A stretch of DNA of 64,000 nt from Pseudomonadota bacterium (GTDB taxonomy: Bacteria > Pseudomonadota > Alphaproteobacteria > Acetobacterales > Acetobacteraceae). Below the pieces are notes generated by a model, which was given only the letters and a program-made list of their open reading frames with translations, did not search any database and was not told where the DNA came from. Position 1 is the first letter of the stretch. Each line of letters starts with the position of its first letter. This document shows, one piece after another, positions 18,622 to 27,427 of the stretch. The stretch covers positions 50,344-114,343 of the forward strand of contig JABBOH010000011.1 in NCBI GenBank assembly GCA_019351895.1. Direction: 5' to 3'. Both the position numbers and the translations under genes were made by a program.

Positions 18622-19431
18622 CTACATCGGCGCGGCCGGCGCGGGCCCCGCATCGTAGCCGCCCCAGACCGACTGGTCGTATTCGATGACCGATCCCGTC
18701 ATGAGCCCGGACTCCCCGGTCGCCAGAAACGCGACGGCGCGCGCGACCTCGGCCGGGTCGATGAGCCGCCCGTTCGGCTGCCCGAGCGCCGCCTTCTCCA
18801 GCCAGTCCGCATCGGCACCGTGAAACTCGCGCTGTATGCGGTCCTCGCCGTCCGACGCCATCCAGCCGATGTGTAGAGCGTTGACCCGGATGCGGTTGCG
18901 CAGCAGGGCATAGGCGGTGTTGCGGGTGAGGGTCGCGAGCGCCCCCTTGGACGCGCAATAGGCGGCGATGAACGGCTGACCCGCCAGGGCCGACATCGAG
19001 CCGATATTGACGATTGTGCCTTCCACGCCCTCCCGCTTCATCAGGGCGATGGTCTCCTGCATCAGGAAGAACGGCGCGCGGACGTTGATCGCGAAGATCT
19101 GGTCGAACAACTCGGGCGTGGTGTCGAGGATGGTGCCTCGATCCGTGCTGCCGGCCGAGTTCACCAGCGTGTCGACGCGGCCGAACGCCCGGTCCGCCGC
19201 CGCCACGATGGACCGGCAGCTCTCGACATCCTGCAGGTCCGCCCGGGCGAAAACCGTGCGCGTGCCGGTCTCCGCCTCGATCCTGGAGGCGACGGCCGCG
19301 CCTCGCGCTTCGTGACGACCGCTGATGACGAGGCCAGCGGCTTTGCGGGCCGCGAGTTCACGCGCGATTGCGGCGCCAAGTCCCTGGGTCGCCCCGGTGA
19401 CGATGGCGACCTTTCCAGACATGTCGAACAT
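18622..19431 (-). CDS. SDR family oxidoreductase
   Basis: VAIVTGATQGLGAAIAREL, NIGSMSALAGQPFIAAYCASKGAL (YxxxK). Confidence 0.92.
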   Translation of the reverse strand: MFDMSGKVAIVTGATQGLGAAIARELAARKAAGLVISGRHEARGAAVASRIEAETGTRTVFARADLQDVESCRSIVAAADRAFGRVDTLVNSAGSTDRGTILDTTPELFDQIFAINVRAPFFLMQETIALMKREGVEGTIVNIGSMSALAGQPFIAAYCASKGALATLTRNTAYALLRNRIRVNALHIGWMASDGEDRIQREFHGADADWLEKAALGQPNGRLIDPAEVARAVAFLATGESGLMTGSVIEYDQSVWGGYDAGPAPAAPM

Positions 19432-19497
19432 TCCATTCCCCCAGTTTTTTCGAACGCACGTTCCTGTTAGCAGGATTATCGTGCCGGGGGCAGACCG

Positions 19498-20163
19498 TCA
19501 GGCGGGCGGCGTCGGATTTATCTCCTCGGCCTTCGCATAGGCGCGCTGCACAGCCGGACGCGCCTTGATGGTCTCGAACCAGCGTTTGACGTGAGGGAAG
19601 TCGTCGAGGTTCTGGCTCTGCCGCTGATAGGGCACGATCCAGGGGTAGCTCGCCATATCGGCGATCGAATAGTCGCCCGCGAGGAATTCCCGATCCGCCA
19701 GCCGCCGGTCCAGCACGCCGTAAAGCCGGGCGGTCTCCTTGATGTAACGGTTCATGGCGTAAGGCAGCTTCTCGGGCGCGAAGGCGTTGAAGTGGTGGTT
19801 CTGCCCGGCCATGGGGCCAAGGCCGCCCACCTGCCAGAACAGCCATTCCAGCGTCGTCACCCGCTGCCGAAGATCGCTCGCGATGAACCGGCCCGTCTTC
19901 TCGGCGAGGTAGAGCAGGATCGCGCCGGATTCGAAGACCGAGATCGGCTCGCCGCCCCCGGCGGGGTCACGGTCGACGATGGCGGGAATCCGGTTGTTCG
20001 GCGCGATCTTGAGGAAGTCTGGCTGGAACTGCTCGTCGCGGCCGATGTTGATGGGATGGATGCGGTACGGCAGCCCCGCCTCCTCCAGAAAGATTGGCAC
20101 CTTATGGCCGTTCGGCGTCGTCCAGTAATAGAGATCGATCATGCGCTTCTCCTGTGGGTTCAA
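19498..20163 (-). CDS. Glutathione S-transferase, YfcG/YghU (Nu-class)-like
   Basis: YYWTTPNGHKVPIFLEEAGLPYRIHPINIGRDEQFQPDFLKIAPNNRIPAIVD, ESGAILLYLAEKTG. Confidence 0.9.
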   Translation of the reverse strand: MNPQEKRMIDLYYWTTPNGHKVPIFLEEAGLPYRIHPINIGRDEQFQPDFLKIAPNNRIPAIVDRDPAGGGEPISVFESGAILLYLAEKTGRFIASDLRQRVTTLEWLFWQVGGLGPMAGQNHHFNAFAPEKLPYAMNRYIKETARLYGVLDRRLADREFLAGDYSIADMASYPWIVPYQRQSQNLDDFPHVKRWFETIKARPAVQRAYAKAEEINPTPPA

Positions 20164-20169
20164 CCGGGC

Positions 20170-21942
20170 TTATTCGGCAGGCGTCGGTAGGGGACCCGCC
20201 GGCACGGTTATATGGCCCTGGGAGACGACCACCCGGCGGTCATGCAGCCGCGCCACCGTCTCGCGGTGCGCGACCGAGATCAGCGTGGTGTTCGCCAGCC
20301 GCTCCCGCAGCAGGGTGTAGAGCGCCAGTTCGCTCTCCGCGTCGAGGCTCGCCGTCGCCTCGTCGAGAAACAGCCAGTCGGGTTTGATGAGCAATGCCCG
20401 GACGATCGCGAGCCGCTGCTGCTCGCCGCCCGAAAGCGCCTGGGTCCAGTTCCGCCGCTCCTCCATCTGCGGCAGCAGATGTCCGAGCCCGCAATCCGTC
20501 ATCGCCGCGCGAAGCTCGTCGTCCGAGATCGTCGCCGGGTCCTTGGGGTAGGTGGCGGCCCGGTGCAGCGTGCCGAGCGGCAGGTAGGGCCGTTGAGGCA
20601 GGAACAGGCAGGTGGCGGCGGGCAGGGTGATGGAGCCGCTCGCATAGGGCCAGATGCCGGCCAGCGTCCGGAACAGCGTCGACTTGCCGGAGCCGGAGGA
20701 GCCGGTGATCACGATGGACTCGCCCGGACGGAAGCGCAGGCGGGCGTTCTCCATCAGAGGCTTCCCGTTCGGCAGGAAGAGGCTGACATCCTCGAGCACG
20801 ACGTCCTGTCCCTGCGTCACGGTGTTCGGCCCCTGGCCCGCATGTGCGCGCGCCTCGTCGATCGACCGCTTGAAGGTGCCAAGACGTTCGACCGTCGCGC
20901 TCCAGGCCGCGAGGTTCGCGTAATTGTTGACGAACCAGGACATCGCCGACTGGACCTGCCCGAAGCCGTCGCTGATGCGGGTGAGCACGCCGAGGGCGAT
21001 CGCGCCCGAGAAATACCGCGGCGCCGCGACCACGATCGGGAAGATGCTGGCGACCTGACCGTAGCCCGTCGTCAGCATGTTGAGCGCCTTGGTCCGGCGC
21101 ATGATCGCCCACCAGTTCTCGACGACGCCGACGAACCGCGTCCGCAACTCGCCGCGCTCCTCGGCCTCGCCGTTGAAGAGCGCCACGCCCTCCGTATTCT
21201 CCCGCAGGCGCATCAGTGCGAAACGGAAATCGGCTTCGACGCGCTGCTGGTTGAAGGTCAGCCGCGCCAGCGGCCGGCCGATGAGGTGGGTGAACCAGGT
21301 TCCGACGAGGGCGTAGATGAGCGCGACCCAGACCATGTACCCTGGGATGGTGACGCCGAGCAGCGTGAGCGACCCTGACAGCGTCCAGAGAATGCCGAGG
21401 AAGCTGCACAGGGTCACGACGTTCGACATGAGGTCGAGGCCGAGGCTCAAGGTGCTCGTGACGAAACTCGCGATGTCCTGGCTGATACGCTGATCCGGGT
21501 TGTCGGTGCCCTCGCCATCGGGCCGCGACTCGAGGCTCATGCGGTAATAGGTGCGGTCGCCCATCCAATCGTCGAGATACTGGCGGGTGAGCCAGCGGCG
21601 CCAGCGGATCTGCAACCACTGGCTGAGGAAGGTCGCATAGACGGCCACCAGGATATAGACGACGGCGATGCTGCAGAAGCCGGGCAGAAACCCGTGCGGC
21701 GTCCGCTTGTAGAGGAAGATCAGTTGGATGAAGGAGTGCCAGTCGTGCGTCTGGATCGAATCGAAGAAGGCGCCGTTCCAGAAGTTCAGCACGACCGTCA
21801 TCCCGACCAGGGAGAGGTTCAGGAGGATGGTCGAGATCAATAGCGTGAGCGCGCTCCATTTCTCCTCGGAGCGGAAGTAGGGAGCGGAGAGAAACCAGGC
21901 GTCCTTGAGGACCGGCCCGAACCGGCGCATCGCACGGCGCAT
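20170..21942 (-). CDS. ABC transporter ATP-binding/permease, SbmA/BacA-YddA type
   Basis: N-terminal TM domain (WRRWLTRQYLDDWMGDRTYYRM), Walker A GSSGSGKSTLFRTLAGIWPYASG, signature ALSGGEQQRLAIVRALL. Confidence 0.9.
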   Translation of the reverse strand: MRRAMRRFGPVLKDAWFLSAPYFRSEEKWSALTLLISTILLNLSLVGMTVVLNFWNGAFFDSIQTHDWHSFIQLIFLYKRTPHGFLPGFCSIAVVYILVAVYATFLSQWLQIRWRRWLTRQYLDDWMGDRTYYRMSLESRPDGEGTDNPDQRISQDIASFVTSTLSLGLDLMSNVVTLCSFLGILWTLSGSLTLLGVTIPGYMVWVALIYALVGTWFTHLIGRPLARLTFNQQRVEADFRFALMRLRENTEGVALFNGEAEERGELRTRFVGVVENWWAIMRRTKALNMLTTGYGQVASIFPIVVAAPRYFSGAIALGVLTRISDGFGQVQSAMSWFVNNYANLAAWSATVERLGTFKRSIDEARAHAGQGPNTVTQGQDVVLEDVSLFLPNGKPLMENARLRFRPGESIVITGSSGSGKSTLFRTLAGIWPYASGSITLPAATCLFLPQRPYLPLGTLHRAATYPKDPATISDDELRAAMTDCGLGHLLPQMEERRNWTQALSGGEQQRLAIVRALLIKPDWLFLDEATASLDAESELALYTLLRERLANTTLISVAHRETVARLHDRRVVVSQGHITVPAGPLPTPAE

Positions 21943-21982
21943 TCGCGTTCCTATCGGCTATCGTTGTGCTGCGGCATGAGCA

Positions 21983-22318
21983 TCAGGCTTGCCTCAGACG
22001 AAGCCGGATGACGCCCTTGATCGCGGCCGGCGCGATCGGCTTGCCATGGCGCAGAATATCGATGAGTCCGGCCTCGGCCAAGCGGCCCGCGGCGGCGCGA
22101 ACGGGGCCGAGCAGCGGGCGCCAGTCATCCGAGAGAGCGCGCGCGACCTCGGACGGGCAGAAGGACTTCTCGGGGCCGCGCTCGGCGGCGAGCCGCAGGA
22201 TGGTCGCGTCGAACCTGCCCGCAGGCGCGGGCGCCTCGGCCACCCCAAGCTCCGGCTCAAGCCCCGATTCAGGCCCCGTTTCAAGCTCAGGCTCGGGTAG
22301 CGGTTCGGGTGTATTCAT
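21983..22318 (-). CDS. DUF3253-like protein with an acidic PEP-rich N-terminal tail
   Basis: CPSEVARALSDDWRPLLGPVRAAAGRLAEAGLIDILRHGKPI core; N-term MNTPEPLPEPELETGPESGLEPELG. Confidence 0.7.
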   Translation of the reverse strand: MNTPEPLPEPELETGPESGLEPELGVAEAPAPAGRFDATILRLAAERGPEKSFCPSEVARALSDDWRPLLGPVRAAAGRLAEAGLIDILRHGKPIAPAAIKGVIRLRLRQA

Positions 22319-22410
22319 GGTCCCGGCACAATCACGTCCCTGAAAAGTGCGGGACCTAACCACGCCAGCGTCACGCCGTCACGGTCCCCCGGATGTCTTT
22401 TCTGTTAGGG

Positions 22411-22446
22411 CGGTCACGGAACGGTCATGCGCCCGCACCGTGACCG
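22411..22446. repeat. Inverted repeat CGGTCACGG-N18-CCGTGACCG with additional ACGGTCA-like half sites
   Basis: Perfect 9-bp arms at 22411-22419 and 22438-22446; a further ACGGTCA at 22421-22427. Confidence 0.6.
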
Positions 22447-22589
22447 TCAGGCTCCGCTCGGGGAGGCCGGTCTGAGCGCCGCGTCGCCCAGGCGTGGTCA
22501 TGCAGCAGCCCGTCGTCCCAGAAATCGTCCGTCGGATGCACGATCGGCGCAGGCGTTTCGTCATGCCCGGGCCGCGCCGCCCAAGCCAT
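22425..22589 (-). CDS. Candidate small ORF (54 aa), below the supplied ORF cutoff
   Basis: Hand translation: MAWAARPGHDETPAPIVHPTDDFWDDGLLHDHAWATRRSDRPPRAEPDGHGAGA*; protein-like composition, no clear RBS. Confidence 0.3.
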   Translation of the reverse strand: MAWAARPGHDETPAPIVHPTDDFWDDGLLHDHAWATRRSDRPPRAEPDGHGAGA

Positions 22590-22698
22590 TGTAGTTTACC
22601 GGGCGGTAAGGCCCACGCACTAGCTTCTGCGGCAGTCATTTACGCCAGCATCGAGGACGATCCGGCTGCCATCTCCTCACCTCCCCTCGGGACAAAGC

Positions 22699-23469
22699 GT
22701 GTCGACGAGCGCCGCAGACCGGCGCTCGCAAGCCGAACTGCGGCGAGCGGTCGCGCGCGACACGCTCCTGCTTGATTTTCAGCCGCGCCATAACATCGAA
22801 ACCGGGACCATCTCCGCGGTGGAGGCCATCCTGCCGTGGCCGCACCGCCGGCTCGGCACGCCGACCATGGCGGCCGTCCCGGGCATTGCCTGGGAGCCCG
22901 GTCTCGCGAGCATGCTCGGCAACTGGATCTTCCGTGCCGCATGCGCCGAGGCGGCCTCCTGGGAGCGGCAGGACCTGCGCCTTTCGGTAAAGCTCGTGGC
23001 GCCGCAACTCCGGGGCGAGGAACTCTGCCTGCAGATCGCCGCCGCCCTTGAGGCGACCGGGCTGGCGCCCGAACGGCTGGAACTGTCCATACCGGAACAC
23101 CTCGCCTTCAATCTGGAGGATGACGCCGACATTGCCTTCGCGAGCCTGCGAGACATCGGCGTCAACCTGCTGCTGGACGAGTTCGGCCATCTCTATGCGA
23201 GCCTCGTCGCGATGCGCGAGATTCCTCTGACGGGGCTCAAGGTCGACCGCGTGATGCTGCGCAACCTGCCGCTCGACGAGGACAACCTCACGGTCGTTCG
23301 CGCGGTGATCGAGACATCGCATGCGATGGGGCTGCGGGTCTGCGCGGACGGCGTGGATACCGATGCGCAGCGGGCGATGCTGCGGACGCTGACGGTGGAC
23401 GAGGGCCAGGGCGGCATCTTCAGCCCGGCGCTGTCGCCCGTGGAACTCAGGGCCTATCTACGCGGATGA
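22699..23469 (+). CDS. EAL domain protein, probably degenerate
   Basis: LDFQPRHNIETGTISAVEAILPWPHRRLG, LLLDEFGHLYASLVAMREIPLTGLKVDRVMLRNL; key catalytic positions altered. Confidence 0.8.
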   Translation: MSTSAADRRSQAELRRAVARDTLLLDFQPRHNIETGTISAVEAILPWPHRRLGTPTMAAVPGIAWEPGLASMLGNWIFRAACAEAASWERQDLRLSVKLVAPQLRGEELCLQIAAALEATGLAPERLELSIPEHLAFNLEDDADIAFASLRDIGVNLLLDEFGHLYASLVAMREIPLTGLKVDRVMLRNLPLDEDNLTVVRAVIETSHAMGLRVCADGVDTDAQRAMLRTLTVDEGQGGIFSPALSPVELRAYLRG

Positions 23470-23510
23470 CCGCGCGCCCGTGACCCTCCTGCCGCGCCCT
23501 TGGGCGGTGA

Positions 23511-24479
23511 TCAGGCCTGGGCCGGACGGCGGGAACGGCGGCGCAGGGCCTTGGTGAAACGGCGCAGCCCGGCCGCCTGCTGTTCCAGATAGTTGCCGGT
23601 ATGCATCGCCTCCTCAGCCGAGGGATCGCCGGTCCGGATGTATTCGCGTCCGAAATCGGCCGTGCCGAAGATCATGTCCCACCACGGCAGCGTCGCCCCG
23701 TAGTTGCAGCTGCGCTGCCCGGCGGCCTTGACGCTGTGATGGGCGCGGTGGAAGCGCGGCGAGATCAGAAGACGCTCGCCCAACCATCCGAAATGGATGC
23801 GCGTATTGGCATGGCTGAAACTCTCGAGCACCCGCACCGTCAGCACCAGCATGGGGAACTGCAGCGGTGGCACGCCGATCGCGAGCGCCACGATCCCGAA
23901 CCAGACACCCGACATGACATCGTCGAGCAGGTGGTTGCGGTCATCCGACCAGAAGGTCATCTGCCGCTGCGCATGATGCAGGGAATGCAGGGAATACCAC
24001 CAGTAGAAGCGGTGCGAGAGCCGATGGCGCCAATACTCGGCGAAATCGAGGACCACGAGATAGATCATCAGCGTAACGATCGGATGGCCGAGCAGAGCGG
24101 GTATCACGCGCTCGATCGTCGGCGGCACGATGCCGTGGTCGGTCAGGAAGCCGTTCATCCAGGTCTGCACGGCGTAGAACAGCACGAAGCTGACCAGCGG
24201 CAGCACGCCGATACGCTGCAGGAGCGTGTAGAAGATATCCGTGCCGACGCTTTCGCTCCGCGTCCAGCGCTCGAGCGGGAAGAAGCGCTCCGCGGGCATC
24301 GAAAGCGCGAGGGTGAGACCGACCTGCGCCACGCCATAGAGCGCGATCAGCGCCCAGCCGTAAGACACGTCCTCCCAGGCGCTGAGGCCGAGATGCCAGA
24401 GCATGGGCAGCAGCAGGTGCCCCTGCAGCCAGCCCGCCATGGCATCAAACGGATCGAGGATGAAGTCGTGGAATGTCAT
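23511..24479 (-). CDS. Sterol desaturase / fatty acid hydroxylase family protein
   Basis: His-box motifs HRLSHRFYWWYSLHSLHHAQRQM and FHRAHHS; multiple TM segments. Confidence 0.88.
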   Translation of the reverse strand: MTFHDFILDPFDAMAGWLQGHLLLPMLWHLGLSAWEDVSYGWALIALYGVAQVGLTLALSMPAERFFPLERWTRSESVGTDIFYTLLQRIGVLPLVSFVLFYAVQTWMNGFLTDHGIVPPTIERVIPALLGHPIVTLMIYLVVLDFAEYWRHRLSHRFYWWYSLHSLHHAQRQMTFWSDDRNHLLDDVMSGVWFGIVALAIGVPPLQFPMLVLTVRVLESFSHANTRIHFGWLGERLLISPRFHRAHHSVKAAGQRSCNYGATLPWWDMIFGTADFGREYIRTGDPSAEEAMHTGNYLEQQAAGLRRFTKALRRRSRRPAQA

Positions 24480-25474
24480 TTCGAGCTTGCAACCGCAGTC
24501 TGCCAGATCTTCGGATCGTGGGTGTTCAGCCAGATGCCGTGCGGCGAGCGACCGACGCGGATGGCCGTGTGGGCGAAGGTATCGGGGTTGATCAGGGCAA
24601 TGCTGTGCTCCCAACGCAGCGTCGCCCAGATCGTGCCGTCGGGAGCGAAGTCCATGTCGTCAGGGCCACCTGGCATCTGGACGCTCTTGAGCACCGCCAA
24701 GGTCTTCGCGTCGAGCACGCTGATGTAGCCGCTTTCGCGGTCGGTGACGTAGATCAGTTTACCGTCGTGCGTGACGAACATGACATGCGTGCCCGGCTTC
24801 AGCGGGATGGTGCCGGTCACGTCGCCTGTGGCGGGATCGACCTCGGCGATATGTCCCTCGCCCATGATGCCGACGAGCAGCTTGCCGTCGTGCCACAGGA
24901 CGCCCGCGGGCGTGTTGCCGACGCGCTTCTTCCATTCGACCTGACCGGTCGCCGTATCGATGGCGAGCAGCTGCCCGGACACCTGGAGGCTGACGTAGAC
25001 GTTCCGCGAGTCCGGCGAGTAGTTGAGGTGGCTCGGCATCGTATCCGCGCGTATGCGATGCAGGAGCTTGAAGGTCTGCGCGTCGTAGATATCGACCTGA
25101 TTGCGGGCGAGGCCCGCGACCGTCAGATATTTCCCGTTCGGGCTGAACACGAGCTGATAGGGATCGCTCATCGTGATGTAGCGCTGCAGCACCCCGGTGC
25201 GCGGGTCGAGGAAGAACAGCGCGTTGCCGACGGTGTCGCCGACGATCAGCGAGTGCCCGTCCGGCGTCAGCGCCATGTGATGCGGCTCGCGGAAGACCGG
25301 AACCTCGCGGATGAGATGATGCGTGTCGACATTGATCTCGTCGATCGAGGCGCTGCGCGAATTGATGACGAAGGCGATCTTGAGATGCGCCGCGGACGCG
25401 CGTGAGGGGAGCGCCAATGCGGCCAGCGCGCTGAGGGCCAAAGCGGGTAGCAGGCGGCGCCAGGCACGCATCAA
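24476..25474 (-). CDS. YncE/YVTN-type beta-propeller protein (secreted)
   Basis: Signal peptide; repeated blades such as LTPDGHSLIVGDTVGNALFFLDPRTGVLQRYI and FSPNGKYLTVAGLARNQVDIYDAQTFKLLHRI. Confidence 0.85.
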   Translation of the reverse strand: MMRAWRRLLPALALSALAALALPSRASAAHLKIAFVINSRSASIDEINVDTHHLIREVPVFREPHHMALTPDGHSLIVGDTVGNALFFLDPRTGVLQRYITMSDPYQLVFSPNGKYLTVAGLARNQVDIYDAQTFKLLHRIRADTMPSHLNYSPDSRNVYVSLQVSGQLLAIDTATGQVEWKKRVGNTPAGVLWHDGKLLVGIMGEGHIAEVDPATGDVTGTIPLKPGTHVMFVTHDGKLIYVTDRESGYISVLDAKTLAVLKSVQMPGGPDDMDFAPDGTIWATLRWEHSIALINPDTFAHTAIRVGRSPHGIWLNTHDPKIWQTAVASSK

Positions 25475-25605
25475 TGGCTCTCCGTGAGATCAAGATCCGC
25501 GTGAAGAAGCCGTAGCAGCCACCTGAAAGTCAAATGAACTCTGGGGCGCCGGGCGCATGATGGACGCGCCCGGCAAGCGTTGCTTCGGCCCGGCCTGCCG
25601 ACGCT

Positions 25606-26208
25606 TCAGATCGTCTCGCTGACGCGGATCGCTGCCTTGCAGCCGAACTTGATCACGGCCGACAGCAGCCGATAGGCGGGAGCCAGCTCCGCCTCGTTCT
25701 CGAGCCCGATGTCACGGTGCTCCACCTCCTCCGCGCGGAAGGTCTCGATCATGTCGCGAAGCGGCGCTTCCTCCTCCCCGAGGTCGGCGGCCTGGGCGGC
25801 GTAATGGGCGTCGATCGCCTCCTCGACGGCGACCGTGCAGGCCATGGCGGCGCGCGTCCCCATCGCGGCCGTCGCCGCGCCGAGCGCGAAGCCAGCGACG
25901 CGCCACAGCGGCAGCAGCGCCGTCGGGCGGACACGGCGGTCGACGATCAGCTTGCCGAAGCTGTCGAGATGGACCTGCTCCTGGGCCGCCATGTGGCGCA
26001 GGAGATCGCCTTTGGGGCCGCGTCCGAGCACGGCGAGCTGGCCCGCATAGATCTGCTTCGCACCGAATTCGCCGGCGTGATCGACGCGGATGATCCGCTC
26101 GATCACTGCGCGCGGCGTCGCGTCGCCCGGCAAGCGTCCCGTACTCACGTTATCGGCCATGGTGTCGGCCACGCCGTCACCCGAACCGTCGCCCAAGCTG
26201 CTGCTCAT
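25606..26208 (-). CDS. coq7: Demethoxyubiquinone hydroxylase (Coq7 family)
   Basis: IERIIRVDHAGEFGAKQIYAGQ, MAAQEQVHLDSFGKL, VEEAIDAHY, FRAEEVEHRDIGLE di-iron motifs. Confidence 0.95.
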   Translation of the reverse strand: MSSSLGDGSGDGVADTMADNVSTGRLPGDATPRAVIERIIRVDHAGEFGAKQIYAGQLAVLGRGPKGDLLRHMAAQEQVHLDSFGKLIVDRRVRPTALLPLWRVAGFALGAATAAMGTRAAMACTVAVEEAIDAHYAAQAADLGEEEAPLRDMIETFRAEEVEHRDIGLENEAELAPAYRLLSAVIKFGCKAAIRVSETI

Positions 26209-26215
26209 GCCTCTG

Positions 26216-26707
26216 TCATCCCGCTCTGCTGCGGACAAGATAGGCCCCAAGAGCCGCCGCGCCCACTGCCGCCAGGATAAAATCCATCGTGGCGAAGGAG
26301 ACCGGCAGACCGGGGATCAGGAAGTTCGGCGCGTCGCAGGGTTTGGCGGGCGTCGCGGGAAGGCTCGCGACGAGAGCCCGGATGTTGCCCGTGACGAGGT
26401 TCGAGGCGCTGCACTCCGGCAAAGGGCTGGGCCACCAGCCCTGTTCGACGCCGACGTGAACGAAAGCGATGGCCGCGCCGCATAGAAACACGAGGGCGCA
26501 GGCCCATAGTAACACGCGGCGCAATACCGGCGAGACGAACAGCGCCAGCGCGGCCAGGACGACCAGAACCCGATACGGCCACCGCTCCCACAGGCAGAGT
26601 TCACAGGGCGCCATGCCCAGGACATGCTGGGAACCGAGGGCGACGCCAAGCGCGAGCGCGGCCAGAACAAGGACGTAGACTGCGATGCGGCGATCCGGTG
26701 GGCTCAT
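26216..26707 (-). CDS. dsbB: Disulfide bond formation protein B
   Basis: APCELCLWERWPYR CxxC loop, second cysteine pair PLPEC...KPCDAP, four TM segments. Confidence 0.88.
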   Translation of the reverse strand: MSPPDRRIAVYVLVLAALALGVALGSQHVLGMAPCELCLWERWPYRVLVVLAALALFVSPVLRRVLLWACALVFLCGAAIAFVHVGVEQGWWPSPLPECSASNLVTGNIRALVASLPATPAKPCDAPNFLIPGLPVSFATMDFILAAVGAAALGAYLVRSRAG

Positions 26708-26848
26708 GACAGCCTCTTATTCCCTGCGACATCGGCGGAGCCACCGGCAGCAGAACAGCAGAGCTCTCGATAAACCGCTTGGTTTCGCCCGTCTTTCGGG
26801 TGATACGCTTCCATGATCCGCGCGTGGCCGCTCCCCGTCCTCTGAGAG

Positions 26849-27427
26849 ATGTCCTCCATCTTCCTCTTCCTGACGGCGGCATTGCGGCATCCGATCGTTC
26901 AGGTCCTCTCCGTGATCGGCGCGACCTTCATCCTGGAAGACGCCGCGACCGTCGTGACCGCGATGCAGGTGCAGGCGGGATCGATGTCGCTCGAGATCGG
27001 CCTCGGGTCGCTCTATGCCGGCATCATCCTCGGCGATCTCGGCCTTTACGGGCTGGGGCGGCTCGCCGCCCATCTGCCTTGGCTGGAGCGGTTCATTCCC
27101 GCCCGGCGCCGCGATATCGGCCGCGATTGGCTGAATAGCCGCCTTGCACGCGTTATTCTCGTCAGCCGCTTCTTGCCGGGCCTGCGTCTCCCCACTTATA
27201 CGACCTGTGGATTTCTCCGCACGTCGTTCCTCGTCTTCGCGGGAACGGCGATCTTTGCGACTTTGATATGGACCAGCCTGCTCTTCACCGTCTCGATGAA
27301 GCTCGGGCATTACATCATGGGCTATCTCGGCGCATGGCGCTGGGTCGGAATCGGCGTTTTCTGCATCGTGCTTGTGGTCGCCAGCCGGTTCTTCGCTAGG
27401 CAGCTGAGAGGAAAAGAGACGACGTGA
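26849..27427 (+). CDS. DedA family membrane protein
   Basis: FILEDAATVVTAM, AGIILGDLGLYGLGR, VSRFLPGLRLPTYTTCGFLRTSF. Confidence 0.88.
   Translation: MSSIFLFLTAALRHPIVQVLSVIGATFILEDAATVVTAMQVQAGSMSLEIGLGSLYAGIILGDLGLYGLGRLAAHLPWLERFIPARRRDIGRDWLNSRLARVILVSRFLPGLRLPTYTTCGFLRTSFLVFAGTAIFATLIWTSLLFTVSMKLGHYIMGYLGAWRWVGIGVFCIVLVVASRFFARQLRGKETT

Noticed and set aside
22379-22639. 86-aa minus-strand ORF in the DUF3253-EAL gap
   Set aside because: Composition is random-like; a different frame (22425-22589) gives a more protein-like product.
26717-27310. 197-aa minus-strand ORF
   Set aside because: Antisense to the DedA gene; E/R/D-rich shadow translation.
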